64,000 bases of DNA from Castanea sativa (GCF_040712315.1 NC_134020.1:37130751-37194750); one strand, 5' to 3'. Shown: positions 1-13,775, counted from the first letter of the stretch. Made by a program: numbers and translations. The notes: a model not told the origin generated them from the letters alone.

Positions 1-3000
1 TATCAGGTAGTTGTTGGTTGTTAGAAGGTGATGGATTTGAAGATGAAAAGAGAGACATAGGAGAAGATATTCCTGGCTCATATTTTACTGATCCTGGATG
101 CCCAAGATTTTTAGGCTTCTTTACAACTGATGAAGTGTCACCAGCATCATGTGCAGATCCCAGTTGGGATAATGATAATGTATCTTGATCAAATCTAAAC
201 GAACCTAATGATGGATCCACATTTTTGTTGGTTCCTGATCTATGAGAAATGGAGGAACTCCCTTGTGCAACACTTTTCTTTGCACCAATTTCTAATGAAC
301 TGCTTCTCCTATATTCCTGCCAGTGGGTTCTATAATATATCAATATGCACATAAGAGATATCACAGCAGTGCCACCAACCAAACCTGCAATCAGGGCAAT
401 TCTAACAGCAGTTGTCATATGAGACCTGTGTTCCCTTGGAGTCAAGTTGGGAATACCATTCGGAGATGATGGCGAATAAGGAAAAATGAGGAAGGAATTT
501 CCTGGATGGAATGCTGACTCAGGGAACCGTCTTAAGTTTTCAGGTACAAGACCAGAAAAATTATTAAATGACACATTGAATGCATTCAATTTATCTGTAA
601 GGTCATCAGGGATGCTTCCATCTAAGTTGTTTTTAGATAAATCGAGATATTCCAAGTTTTTAAACTTACTTATCCCTGGCAGCAAATGGCCACTCAATGA
701 GTTTTTGGACAGATCAAGAGACACCAGGCTCAAATCTTCCACAGAACCTATTGAAGTAATATTTCCAATTTCTTGAAGAGGTATTGACCCAGAGAATTTG
801 TTGCCTGATAGGTTAAGGTTAGCCAAATTGGTTAAAGTGAACAAGCTTGGAAGGAGGGTTCCATTAAGCTGGTTGAGGCTAAGATCAATCACTGTTAGTT
901 CTGGGTAAGTACCCAATACTGGGGGGAGATCACCCACTAATGAGTTGTTAGATATCTCAAGCGAGGTCAGCCTCAAAAACTGAGAAGTTTGGTTCGGCAA
1001 GTTTCCTGTCAATGAGTTTGAGCTTAACTGAATAACTTCAACATAATTACCCCAACTTTGGATTCTGGACAAGTCACCCGAGAGCATATTATTACTCAGA
1101 TCTATGATGGCACAGTGGCCTACTGTGGTAGGTAAGGATCCGGTCAGTTTGTTTGAAGATAAATTAAGCTTCTTTAAATTTGTAGAGGTGATACTTCCCA
1201 CTGGACCTGCCATGAATGTAAATTTTTCTTAAACTAGAAAGGAAAATGGAAGAAATGGAGAATTGAAAATTGAAAATTCGGAATAAGAACTAATTAGTTG
1301 CCAGCTATATATACTAGATCAAAACCAACAAAGAATGACACATTCTACAGCAGAAGAAATTCTCTCCTGAACAGTTAAACAGATCATTGCAATGGGATTT
1401 ATCACACAGTATACGTCTAAAAAGGGTATTGGAGTACATCATCATGCAATTTAAAAGAAGCTATTATGACACAAGAATATGAACATTGAACATATTTAAA
1501 GTACTGACTGGCATTGATGATGAACTTCTTATGATCTAAATTCTGAGATGGAAATATCAAGAATTTGAGCATCACCCGCGATTTTTTTATGAAATCATTA
1601 ATTGACTAATCCCTTCTTTCCCTTAATTTTATGTTCCAACAAAACAGTTTATTTTCTTATTTCGATCACCATTAAAATTCTTACTCAAGGTCAAATTCCT
1701 GCCAAATCACTACTGAGATTAATCTAATCCTACACCCATTTTTTAAAAATAAAGAATAAGATTCTCTTTTCCCTATGTAACCATCTTATCGAAACTTCAC
1801 CAAAAAGTTAAATTACAGAGGTCTTACACAGATCAACCTCAGTGCAGAATTTGGTGTAGATAAACACGAAGTCACAATAAGGTACAAAACCTAATACACA
1901 AGACTTAAAATTGGATTGACATGAATCATACCACTCCCATATATCTTCTCTGATATATATGCTTTTCCTATACATGTGGCCATGCCATTTTCGTATCAAG
2001 GAAAGGATCGACATAGACCGTGTTACTTTTATATAGCTCATAGTTTCATTTAATAGAATAATGAAGCTCCTTAAGGTTTCCTGATTGGAACTTGAACATC
2101 TATACAACTATATATTCCATTAAACCACTTTACTAGGATATTCCATTTATGTGTATGTACAGAATTGCATTTTAGAAGCTCACTTTTCCACCAAACAAGT
2201 GGAGCCTACATTAGACATCACTCCAGGAACTGAGGAGTTTAAGAGGTTTCTAAGATGCACTTTCCAAAAAACCCAAGTTCTGTAAAGAATATAACAATTC
2301 TCAAATTTACTAGCAATTCATTTAGATATAGAATAAGCTTCATATTTTAATATCAGCATAATGACATATAACATTAAAATAAATTTCACCATATTTTCTC
2401 ATTCTATTCTTAGCTTTCTCTTAGTGTTAGTGAGTACTTGATACTAATGATCTACTTTCTAAAAAGGTTAAAAGGTTTTTGAGAATGGATGGTTTCTAAA
2501 GCCCTGTTGTTCATGGTGACCCAGAACTATTAATTTCATCTGTTCCAGCACACAGAAGGCTTGAATTTGGTTCATTATTGTTGGGTGTGCCTCCCACCTA
2601 GAGGCTCTTTCCTCATTACATGAAGAATTCAGTTCTAGCCTACTTTCACAAGAACAGATGGATCAATAGAAAACATTATTAGTAAGAGTGAAAGAAAAAT
2701 AAAACGTGTCTTATTTTACCAAAAAACCCAAGTTCTGTAAAGAATATAACAATTCTCAAATTTACTAGCAATTCATTTAGATATAATAGAATAAGCATCA
2801 TATTTTAATATCAACATAATGACATATAACATTAAAATAAATTTCACCATATATTCTCATTCTATTCTTAGCTTTCTATTAGTGTTAGTGAGTACTTGAT
2901 ACTAATGATCTACTTTCTAAAAAGGTTAAAAGGTTTTTGAGAATGGATGGTTTCTAAAGCCCTGTTGTTCATGGTGACCCAGAACTGTTAATTTCATCTG

Positions 3001-4714
3001 TTCCAGCACACAGAAGGCTTAAATTTGGTTCATTATTGTTGGGTGTGCCTCCCACCTAGAGGCTCTTTCCTCATTAGATGAAGAATTCAGTTCTAGCCTA
3101 CTTTCACAGGTACAGATGGATCAATAGAAAACATCATTAGAAAGAGTGAAAGAAAAATAAAAGGTGTCTTATTCTATCAAAACAGCTGATGTTTTATAGT
3201 ATAATTGTAAACGCTTCTTTGATATTTATTTTGCTCGCCTCTTACCACGTAGTTATTTGATACTTCAGAGAATGCCATAGATGATGTTTAGCCAAAAGCT
3301 TAAATGCACTTTTAATCCCTAAAGTTCAGCACGTGAGCAATCCTAGTCCCGGAAGTTTAAAGTGATTGTTTTAGTCCCTTAGATGATGTGACTAAACTAA
3401 AACCTAAATACATCATCACTCCATTAGACACATTAGGGAGTAAAAGTGATCACTTTAAGTTTGTTAGGAACTAAATGCGATCACTTTAAACTTCAAGGAC
3501 TAATATTGCTCACGCACAAGTTTAGAGACCAAAAAGTGTCTTTTGGCCTTAGCCAAATGCACTGACATTACTAGCAGAATAAATTGCATATAATCTACAG
3601 GAACATAAACGCGTGAAAATAGTTTCAACTTTGAAGCATACTAATCATCATATAACACAGGAAAGTGGTTTGAAGGACACTCATCATTTTGGCTATAACT
3701 TAAAAATAAAAAAAAAAGTACACTCTACATGACGTTGTATCATTGTATGCCAAATTGTAATCTATATACCTTTACAGAAAAGCTAGAGTAAAGTGTTTAA
3801 ATGAAGATACCTTGGAGATGGTTAAGGCTAAGATCCAACTCAGACAAGACCATTGAACTCTCCTGGATAAGAGCTTCAGGTAGAGAGCCTGTAAATTGGT
3901 TGCTTTCAAGGCGAAGAACACGTAGAGAGACCACAAAACTGAATGAAGGTACAGAACCCACAAGCTGATTATGACTAGCATCAAACACCTCTAAACTGTC
4001 CAAAAATGACAATCCATCATGAGCAAATGGCTCACCAACCAAGGAATTGTGGCTAATATTCAAATATTGAATGGAGGAGACGAAAGAGGTGCTCCCAAGT
4101 CCCAAATCCAATGAACCAGAAAACTGATTGCTGCTTAGGTCCACATGGACCACACTACCTATTTGGGACAAAAGCTGCATTATATCTCCAGAAAAGCTAT
4201 TTGCTTGCAAATCTAAATACTTCAAATTTTCTAGTTTGCCAAAACCAGCACCAGCATTGCCTTCAAATTGGTTTGAAGAAAGATTCAAATACACCAAGTT
4301 GTTCAAGTTGAACAATGCAGAGGGTATTAACCCTCGAAATATATTGCCTGAAACATCCAAATATTGAAGGGACTGAATTGAACCAATCATGGAAATAGTC
4401 CCTGTGAACTGGTTGTTGGAAATGGACAAGTTGGTAAGCATACTAAGGCCAGAGATAGCTGAGAAGCTAAACTCACCCACCAGACCCACATCATTGAGAG
4501 TAATTGATGTCACATGGCCATCACTACTGCAAGTAACCCCATACCAATTTAGAGGGCACCCATTAGAATCCGAGGACTTAGAAATCCATGAAACAAGCAC
4601 TTTCCCAGATGGGTCTTTTACAAAGCCCTTCTTTAGCTCCAACAGTGCTGCCAAATCTGATTGTCCAGAGGCAACTACTACCCACAACAATATTATCAAA
4701 CACGTTACCTGCAT
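1..4714 (-). CDS. SIRK1: LRR receptor-like kinase, SIRK1/At5g10020 type (5' part; kinase domain beyond window)
   Basis: Plasma-membrane leucine-rich-repeat receptor-like kinase. Exon 1 is 3811..4714 and exon 2 is 1206 down to base 1, where the window cuts it; the intron is 1207..3810 (donor GTATCT, acceptor GCAG) and splits a Gly codon, joining ..NHLQ to GPVGS. Seen: signal peptide at residues 1-18 (MQVTCLIILLWVVVASGQ), an LRR N-cap with the pair in CPLNWYGVTC, about twenty LRRs (pattern LxxLxLxxNxFxG), a single membrane helix near residues 565-590 (plus-strand 330-410), then a Ser-rich juxtamembrane stretch. About 703 codons lie in the window. The order and wording of the ectodomain match Arabidopsis At5g10020, known as sucrose-induced receptor kinase 1 and described as partly degenerate in its kinase; here the kinase domain cannot be seen. 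Start: first ATG, followed directly by the signal peptide. Confidence 0.93.
2268..3177. repeat. Direct tandem duplication (~455 bp x2) in receptor-kinase intron
   Basis: Copy 1 is about 2268-2719 and copy 2 about 2722-3177. Both run from AACCCAAGTTCTGTAAAG to GTGTCTTATT and differ by scattered substitutions and a few small indels. The duplication lies wholly inside the large intron, so it should not affect the protein. Confidence 0.9.
3291..3548. mobile_element. Fold-back MITE, Tourist/PIF-Harbinger-like, in intron
   Basis: The ends are inverted: GCCAAAAGCTTAAATGCAC at the left and its imperfect complement ending CTTTTGGCC at the right. The complementarity continues inward for about 65 bp (for example AGTTTAAAGTGAT against ATCACTTTAAACT). 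TTA flanks both sides (3288-3290, 3549-3551), the duplication typical of PIF/Harbinger elements. It has no coding capacity. Family assignment is inference from the 3-bp duplication and size. Confidence 0.7.
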
Positions 4715-7264
4715 TCCTTAATTACACAAAGACCCAGCTCTCCAAAACTTCAAAAAGAGAAAAACAAGAAGGAATTGAAGGGAAATGAAAGAAGGGAATG
4801 ATACATAATCAACACCAGCAACAATAATGAGTAAAAAGCTAAATAAAAGTTGCTCTCTTTCACTAAGATAAAATAATAAATAAATAAAAAGAGCTAAGAA
4901 AGTAGTCAAAGTACTAATAAATGTAAGTTATTAAGCTTTGCAAAATGGGAGGAACAATGTGGGGTTGGAAATTGGAGGCAGGGAATAGTTAGTAGAGAGT
5001 GTAGCCACTATAAATGTCTTACTATAAACTATACAGCCATTGGCAGTGGCACTGAACAGTGAGCTGTGTGAGAGAGTGATAAGTGAGAGTGAGTGAGGCA
5101 ATGGGCATTAAGATTGGAATGATGGGTAGTTGGCAATGGCAATGGTATTGGTAGCTGATCTGTTATTATTATTTTATCTAAAGTACTTGGATTTTGCTGG
5201 TATTAAATACAGCTTCACTATGGGGGAACACTTCTGTGGTTGTGGACTGTGACTGTTGACTGAGAGTGTGGATGTGGATGTGGAGTACATGAATTTTTCC
5301 ACAGACATAGAGCACCGATCCCAATGCATTAGGCACCGTGAGCCTGGGTTAGTTAAGGGGAGGAGTAGACTGGACAGGCTTAGATCTCTAAGGTCATGCT
5401 CTCACCTGTGCTTCCACTCATCCAATACACATATACCACATCAACTACATCAACGCCTGTTGAGGCCATTATTTTTAAAGGTCCGGTTAATATATTTTTT
5501 ACAATTTTTTTAATTTTCAGATGAAAAGAAAATTTTAAAATTGTTTAATAACATATGTCATAGAGTATACGTTACTAAAATCCTATATTAAAAACCAAAA
5601 AGATTAAAGGATTGAAAAGGGTTCAATTTTCAGCTCTTACCAGTTCATTCATCGATTTTGTCATTTTTATCAGACTGGTTTAGGATATGGTTCCTAGTTG
5701 AACCGTCCAATCCAATTTTCTTTTTGCAAAATTCCACCAAAATAATGAAAATAAAAAGCCAAAACAAAAAATTATTTTTATCCGTCATGTAAAAATTTGA
5801 ATTTATAACATTCATTTCATGATAATTATTTTTTATTATTATATCAAAATACAATTAGCTTTTATTACTGCTCTCTATATAAAAAGAAAAAAAAATTATA
5901 TTGGGTATTAGAGTTGCCCGTGATAGTTTAAAGTTCTTATGAGTTTTAAGATTACTAATAATTAGCTTATTATGTGTTGGATATAATCGTCCTTTACGGG
6001 TTAGAGCAGAAGAGCCGTGTTGAAAGGAATATATACCCATGAGATAACTTTATCCATTTCTAACCAAAAACAAAAAGACAAAAGAGAGATACCTTTTTTT
6101 CCAAGGTTTCAACATGATTTAAAGATCGATAGTTTAGCAAATCAACTCCTGCTCCCCACCCTCGCATGAAGGGTAGCGCAATCGTGGGTGGGTGCCACAG
6201 AGGACACGTGATGAAGTTGACAGGACAGGTAGAGGGAAAGACCATCTTGGCCTGGTAAAGATTATAACCGCAAATTTTACTGGTTCTCCTTTGGCTCACT
6301 TTGATTGATATCATTTTTTCACTTATTAATAACTATTTACTTAGTAATATTACAACTATAAATTATATCACTGCATATTCTTGGTAATGATCATTTTGTA
6401 AGTATAAGTGTTTGTAGGGTGTGGGGGGCAAGAGCCGTAGTTTAAGTTTTCAAGAGAGAATTTCACATAAATATACACTTGAATTATGTTAGAGTAAAAA
6501 TTATTCTTGTATAAATAAAATTAAAAAATTAAAAAAAACTACAAACTACTATTTTGCAATATATTTACAAACTATTATTATGACAAATTTTTACTAGTTC
6601 TTATTTGAGCTCACTATTGGCTGACATTATTTTTTTACTTACTAATAACTACTCACCACATCAACCGTCTATAAAAAAAATTGTAACTCTTCTATTTTCC
6701 TTCTCAGTAATTTAATGGAAGTTAGGGTTAAGCTACTTTTGAGTGTAAAACTGTAAATACTCTTCTTCCTAAGAATTGAGATAAAATGCAATACCTACTT
6801 AATGCAACAGCTATCAATAGCTGAGATTGATAATTGAAAAAAAGTAACTATCAGTTTCAATTATTGAATAAAAAAAGTTGTTAAAAAAAAAAGTTAAAAA
6901 AAATGAGAGTTGTAGAAAAAAAAAATGTGTGGGGTTGGAGTAATTGCACCGGGTGGGGTATTGCACCCGATCATTGATCGTTTTCTCTATTACTATTATT
7001 GTGCATTCATTAATTACTTGGACCAAAAAAAAAAGTGCATCCTGTAACTTAAATAAACACTTGGAAGAAACTTAAAAAGGTCGACAATTGTGTAGCTTAA
7101 TTGGCATTTGGTTTCATTGTGTTGCCAACGCCACCTCCTCCAATACTGATGATATCATATTGTCACCATCGTGATCATTATTGATGATAACATATTTTGT
7201 TAAACCTTTAAATTTTAGTGAATGTTTAAACTCTCTAAATTAATGGATCTCACAAGGTGTAGTG
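4715..7264. other. Intergenic, upstream of the receptor kinase
   Basis: AT-rich region with the presumed promoter and 5' leader of the minus-strand receptor kinase next to its ATG. No other gene could be supported; short open frames here have no recognisable protein pattern. A SINE-like repeat lies at 6398-6520. Confidence 0.5.
6398..6520 (+). repeat. SINE-like dispersed repeat, copy 1
   Basis: It matches a second copy at 26797-26923 over its whole length: GTATAAGTGTTTGTRGGRTGTGG, then a GTTTAA box resembling a degenerate Pol III box B, then TTTCACAT..ATATACTT, ending in a TATAAA/poly-A tail. The two copies plus A-rich tail suggest a tRNA-derived SINE; box A is not clear. Confidence 0.5.
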
Positions 7265-7760
7265 AGTTACAGGGATATCAAAGCGAAGATGTTTTGCTGT
7301 GGGTGATGGTGAAGACATTTACATTTGGAATTAATATTTAACCCATATGTATCATATGGATTCCACAGGTGGAGAGCTTAGGCCAAGAGCAAGTTCAGAG
7401 AAGCTAGAGCTCAAAGAATGGTTTGTCGCAGGCTTGATGAAATCTAATAGGCAACTGGGATCATTTGAATTCTTCGAAGAGGAAACCATTGAGGCAATTA
7501 GAAAGATTCATATCTCATTAGTGCTAAAGATAGAGGAAGTAAAAAGTGGCGTTGGTTGCTGAAAAATCTGGGAAATTCGTAGTTAAGTCAGCAGTACTGA
7601 AGTACTATATTCGAAGGATTAACAAGTGAGATTTTTAAGTATGAGATAGCTAAGGCAATTAGAAAATTTCCTATCCCTTTAGTGCCAAATAGGGACAAAA
7701 TTGGCATGGGATACTGAAAAATCTGGGATTTCACAGTCAACCATTGTATTGCAATGCTGA
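7265..7760 (+). pseudogene. LINE (non-LTR retrotransposon) remnant, 3' part of ORF2
   Basis: Translation of 7265-7345 reads VGDGEDIYIW, matching the VGxGxSIxIWxDPW motif after the reverse transcriptase of plant LINEs. The next open frame (7347-7562) ends in AIRKIHISLVLKIEEVKSGV, like the AIxxIPIS..DKxxWxxTKSGxF stretch that precedes the zinc-binding region. About 120 bp further on the same stretch recurs in degenerate form (AIRKFPIPLVPNRDKIG), so the remnant contains a local duplication. It is broken by stops and has no function. Confidence 0.6.
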
Positions 7761-9644
7761 ATACGTGATAATACAGGCTTTAGTGTAAAAGAAATAGAAT
7801 GCATGAGAGGTTGAAGAAAAAAAAAATTCTCGGACCGCATACTTTTGTGTTACAACTTTAACGTGTCATGTTGTGAGTAGTAGGAAAAAAAATAAAATAA
7901 AAAATAAAAAGGTAATGAGTGTATGTGAAAGTGATAAGCAGCCAATTACAATCCTTCACATAAAATAATTGTGAAAAATAATATGATAAAATGTGTGGTC
8001 CTACAATTACTCGAAGTTGAAGGTGTTATTGTAGAGAGTTACGTCCAAGTTCTTCCACTTAAAGGAAGAATTACAACTCTCTATGGTTACATCACCCAAA
8101 AAAAATAGACTCTTAGATAAATTCTCAAAACTTTCCTTCTTGTGTGTCTCAACTACAAGAAAAACTAACCTCTCAAGATTCTTTATTTTCTCACTCTGCT
8201 AAAATTAATATCCAATATTCACAAATTCTCCTCAATTTGTGTACTTCACATAATCCTTAAAAAAAACAAACGAAACTTATTGTCTCTCTCCTTACGTTAC
8301 CTCCTAAGCAAAAATCCTTTTTTTTTTTTTTTTACCTCTATTGAGTATTGATTTCATGTCCACATATGGGAGGACTTTTAAGTGAAAACCATCAAACTCT
8401 TTGCTACTTTGTCTAAACATATAAAACTCCAACTATATTTCTTAGTGGACAAAGAATACAATATTTTGTTATTTAGGAATATCAATTTTTTTTTAACAAT
8501 AAATAGACTTTCATTCCATACAAAAGAAACCCAAAGATGACTACGTTGGATTTCATTCGTCAATCACCAAGAAAGCACAAACAAGCAGCTTGATTTAGAG
8601 TAGCGTGCACTTACCACTTAGCACTATTGGCAAGACATCAAGGGTTGTAAAGTTTAGTTGAAAAACATATTGGAAAAAATTAATTTAGGGTGTAACAAAT
8701 TAATCTATAAAACTTAAAACAATGACAAATTAAATTATAAGATTTTAAAATATAAATAAATTAAATATTCAACACATATTAAACCCATATATAATATCAT
8801 TCCACTTAAAATCTCATTATTTAAATACCATATAAGATAGTCTTCCCATTATTACTTTTTGAAATCTCATCGTTTAAAATATTACTTTTTGAAATCTCAT
8901 TATTTAAATTACTACTTATAAAGCTATAGGAATTAGGAACTAATTTGTTACCCCCTAAATTATAATATTAAAAATGAAATTTTCTCAAACATAATTATAG
9001 TCTTCCCGTATGTAGCAGAGGCAATGCCGCAATGGTCATCGAAGGGATTATATTGAGGGGCATGGTTGAGATGAGTAACTCTACTAAAAACATGAAATAA
9101 TGTGTGTTTGGGATAAGTTTATTTACTTTTTAGTTTTTATGTATAGTTTTTAAAGCCTTTTTTTTTTTTTTTTTCTTACTAAAAAAAAAGTTGTTTCCAA
9201 AAAGTGTTCACATGAAGGTGGTATCTCATGTTATTTTATGGATCCTTTTTTCTTTAAGGTTGATGATAAGTGGGCTCCATTCAGCACCCAAAAAAAAAGG
9301 GCTCTTACTTCCGCGGGCTTTCCCTGAGGCTGTAAAGAGGTCCATTGAACTTTTATATTGTTTTCGGCCTTCAATGATATAAATTTCCCTTTTACCAAGC
9401 ACCCACCAGAAGGAAAAAAAAAAGGTTTCATGTTGATTCAAGTTCACTGTCAGGGTATCAATATACATACAATTAAAATATATCAGAAAATGGTTTTTTA
9501 TTTTATTTTATTTTTATCAACTTTGACACCATATAGAATAGAAGTTGATGAAGGAAGCTTATATTTGTTAATATTTTTTAATTAAAATATTACAATCAAT
9601 AATTAGAAATGTTATATTTTATTAAAAAATAAATTCTTTAGTGT

Positions 9645-9648
<4 letters not shown>
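7761..9648. other. Intergenic AT-rich region, no gene seen
   Basis: Low-complexity A- and T-runs only. The small open frames near 8400 and 9200-9580 occur on both strands, overlap each other, and show no domain pattern. Confidence 0.5.
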
Positions 9649-9691
<43 letters not shown>

Positions 9692-9791
9692 TTGAGATAT
9701 TTATTTATTTATTGAGTTATTATGTGGGTTGGGAATAATTATTGGTCAGTTTAAGGGAAGTTGTTTGAACAAGTGAATGAGTCTTAAAAAG

Positions 9792-9854
<63 letters not shown>

Positions 9855-10008
9855 TTTTGCAATAAGCAAATGGAATAAAACACAATTTATTATTATTCCT
9901 GCATACTAATTATTTATTTATTTATTTATTGAGTTATTATGTGGGTTGGGAATAATTATTGGTCAGTTTAAGGGAAGTTGTTTGAACAAGTGAATGAGTC
10001 TTAAAAAG

Positions 10009-10044
<36 letters not shown>

Positions 10045-10100
10045 CAATAAGCAAATGGAATAAAACCCAATTTATTATTATTCCTGCATACTAATTATTT
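9649..10100. repeat. (GA)n microsatellite and ~217-bp tandem duplication carrying (AT)n
   Basis: A (GA)n run at 9649-9687 is followed by two copies of one block (about 9699-9910 and 9916-10100). Each has GAGTTATTATGTGGGTTGGG, an (AT)n run, and GCAATAAGCAAATGGAATAA. Apart from the AT and T runs, which are longer in copy 1, the copies are nearly identical, which indicates a recent duplication. Confidence 0.9.
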
Positions 10101-11544
10101 CTTATAAAATACCATATATAAAATATATAGTATTAAAATAAATCATCAGCAAGGTCACAGTCTTGCACTGTTAGGTGGGAGGCTTAATCGGGTCATGAAT
10201 TGTGAGCCAAAAAACATTATAAAATATATTGAGCAAAGGTCACAAAGTGACAACCAGATCATCCACTCATAATTTAAACACATGCTGCAAAGTCAGCCAA
10301 ATATATAACTTATTTGGAGCTAGTCTTCCACGAAATGATTGCCACTTTTTTAATCGAAGACATGCCCACATGTTTCTAGATCTAATGCTAAAGCTAATGT
10401 CTTCTTAAAATGAGCCTATTATGAGTTTAATTACTTTTTTTTTTACTTACAATAATAAAGAATATATGTATAAATTATAAAATCACTAGATTGGAATATC
10501 ATGTACATATATATTGTTGGGAAATTAGAGAGAACAATGGAAGAAAAGAATAGAATAAAGTCTGTTTAGACTTTAGAGACACGATGGTTTTTATTTCAAA
10601 GACAATTTATGTCTCCATTCAAACCATTCACTAAAGAGTTAGAGTTACAAGCAAATCATTTTCAGGATAGCATCTAGTTCGAATTCTATGGATAATAATT
10701 CTTAAGGAATCTGAATATAATCATATGAATAATCAACGAAGAGACACCAATAAAAAGGTTCATTGAATAGACACAACATTTAAAACTCTATTAAAACGGT
10801 TACTAGACATTAAAAACAATTAACTCTCACCAAAGTACATTTTTTCTACAAAATTCTAAAAATGAGTTTTTTTTTTTTTTGGAGAGAGAGAGAGAGAAAA
10901 AAATGAGTTATTCTAAAACTACAACCAATTCCATACTCATATCATAATTATTCTATATGACAGAATGTCACATAGACGCGCAACTTTTGTTTTTCACAAC
11001 TCATAGTCAACTATATCAAATTGTTGTGAAAAGAAGTGTAAAATTGGTTGTGGTTCTAAAATTTTCTTCTAAAGTCTTTCCACAATCTTATTGGAGCGAA
11101 TTGCTTTTTGCTCAATCAACTATTCAACATATATGAAAACAACTTAGAAAGTTCATTTTTCTTCTTCATTATTCCACTTTCAAAGCCGGATTACCGTATA
11201 TAGTACAACGTGTAAATACACACACACACACACTACTCCTTATTGGGGTAATTATTTACCATAAATGCATACTCTCCCATCTCACATAACTTGTGGATTC
11301 CACCATAAATTTTAGTGGGACCCACAGTAATATAAGACGGGGGAATACGCATTTATAATACTCTCGGAATATTCAATAATTTTCCTTCTTATTGAGTGGG
11401 ATTACCACATTTTTGTCTTTTGAATCTCATCTTTCTAACCATTCTTCTTAATGAGTTAGTAGTTAAATGCCACAAACTCAAAATGACGTAGTAGACTAGT
11501 AGCGCACGGCTCTTCTTAATCCATATAATTCACCTTATAAATTG

Positions 11545-11549
<5 letters not shown>
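10101..11549. other. Intergenic AT-rich region, no gene seen
   Basis: No coding region, RNA gene or bounded element could be supported. Short (GA)n near 10882 and (CA)n near 11219 are the only structured parts. Confidence 0.5.

Positions 11550-11632
<83 letters not shown>
11550..11632. repeat. (CT)n microsatellite, ~41 units
   Basis: Uninterrupted CT dinucleotide run of about 83 bp. A 103-residue open frame over it (Leu-Ser repeat) is an artefact of the repeat. Confidence 0.97.
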
Positions 11633-11634
<2 letters not shown>

Positions 11635-13775
11635 CATAATCCAATCTTTTTCTCCTCCACTAGGACCACCACCACAACCCACTACTTAATCCCATGCCAC
11701 CAAAATCATGAAGATGAAGAGGAGGAACTTGGCCAATACTTTAACCCATTGTTCACCACCAAAATACATGGTTACTACAGTATCTATGTAAATTTACACC
11801 GATACTATCATTATGCATTTAGTTTTTCATTCATTTTTTACGTATCCCAATAATGAATGAAGATGGTAAATGATGATCGTTGTGTGTGAAGAAAGAAAAA
11901 CAATTAGAAATATAAAAAAAAATTGATATTTTAATGAGATATAGTGTACAATATATAATATGATGTATAGTGTTTTGAAAAGTAAGTAAAATAAAATTAA
12001 AAAAAGTAGATTCTTACTCTAAAATAAATAAGATTTTTGCATAAACTATTGCGAATACTTTATAGATTATGTTTTTTTTTCGTTCTTATATTTATTACTA
12101 TCTATTGGGTCATGCCATTTTTTAACTTCAATTTAAAAATAAATAAATAAATTACGATATTTTTACGATAATTAGTGAATAGGATGGGATGGGTTTTTGT
12201 TTTGCGGAGAAGTGTTGGTGTAGGTGAAGTGAGTGCAATCCGAGGGCTGGGTCTGGGTTGAGGAGGCAGAGGGAGGTGAGCTTTTTTTTTTTTTTTAAGC
12301 AATCAACGCTGATTAATTACCTTAAAATTTCTGTTTCTTAGTTTGATTTTTTTTTTTTTTTTTCGTGTGTGTATCTTTCTTAGTTTGAATTCATTTTTGC
12401 TTATTTTGATCATTTTTGTGTGGGGACTATTGATTGTGTTTACGGTTGTTGTTGACCAAAGTTTTGGAAATTGATACATTTGGACACTAAGAAAATGGTG
12501 GAAAGAAAAATATTTGGATTTTAGTGAAATGTTGCAATTTTTTTAAAGTTTTGTAGGCTATTTAATTGGAGCTCAAATTGACATAACATGATTTGATTGG
12601 ACTTTTTGCTTTTGCCGAATGGTTTGATTGATTAGACTTCAAACATAGAAGACAAGTTTATGTGGAATTTAATGGTCACTTCATGAAAGGAATACTAAGA
12701 TTTAAAATGCAACATTACTTTTTCTTCTTTTATCCTAATTCTATAATTATATTTTTTTTTTTTTAAGTTGGACTTAAAACTTAAATGTCTCGAAAAGATA
12801 AGAGGAACCAATCAGTTAAATTACATAATATTATAGAAATGTAAAATCCAATTTTTTAAACCTGAATAAACAAGATAAAAAAAAATAACTTAAATTTAAA
12901 GGAAACAATTTACAAGTTAGCCGCCCTTCTTATAAATTATAATTGTAACAAAATAAGAATGGATAAGAAGACCACAAGATGCAGCCCTAAATGCCCCTAA
13001 GATGTACGTTTGCTTTAAGGCTGATTACAAGGAACAAAATGCGGCCGTCACCATTAAATATACGTTTCCTCACAGTATCTTTGATTATCCTTAACCTACA
13101 ATTAGGATTTGTGTAATGTAATAATCACTTTTTCTATTATTTAATCTTCTAGCATCTCAGTTTTAACTGTTTAAGATCTTCGTAATCAGTTTCATTGTAT
13201 ACAATACTTCTGTATTAGGACTACTTTAACATTCAGTGAATGAACTAGACATCTTACTTTGTCTATTGTGTGAAATTGATATTAATTGGTACATTATCTC
13301 ATAAATATTCCTTTAAGGTGCTAGAATTAATAAAAAAAAGTTGTAAGCAAGCTGCTATGGTATCAGATTTGTTAGATTTGGAATGATTCAGTGAAAAGTA
13401 AAGTCTTTGCTTAGACGAATAAAAAGTTGAGTATGACTACAAATAAGCCTAATAATAATATTCAACAGGAAAATAATAATATTATAAAAAGTATGACATG
13501 AATATGTGATAGAAACATTTGTCCAAATTTATGATTATTTTTTTAGGAAAATACTTACTACAACGCACCTAATTGCACACATATTTACCCACATGCAAAA
13601 ACTATATTGAAAACGTATCTTAAAATCATAATTTTTACTTGAAACAATCTTCACGTGTCTATAAAGATGTATGCAATAAGTAGCGTATAATATTTCTTCT
13701 TATTAAATCAAAACACCAATTAAATTAATTAATGGGTCATTAACGTCTTTAGGATATTTGCTAGGAGACCAGTTT
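11633..13775. other. Intergenic AT-rich region, no gene seen
   Basis: No reading frame with protein character and no bounded repeat was recognised. Long T-runs near 12280, 12345 and 12750. Confidence 0.5.

Noticed and set aside
4111..4788. Plus-strand frames opposite receptor-kinase exon 1
   Set aside because: Shadows of the LRR-coding strand.
9191..9585. Overlapping frames on both strands near 9.2-9.6 kb
   Set aside because: Mutually overlapping, A/T-run dependent, no protein pattern.
11542..11853. 103-residue open frame with a long Leu-Ser repeat
   Set aside because: It is the translation of a (CT)n microsatellite; no protein character outside the repeat.
12102..12302. 66-residue Pro/Lys-rich minus-strand frame
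   Set aside because: Begins in an A/T run and has no domain; low-complexity artefact.
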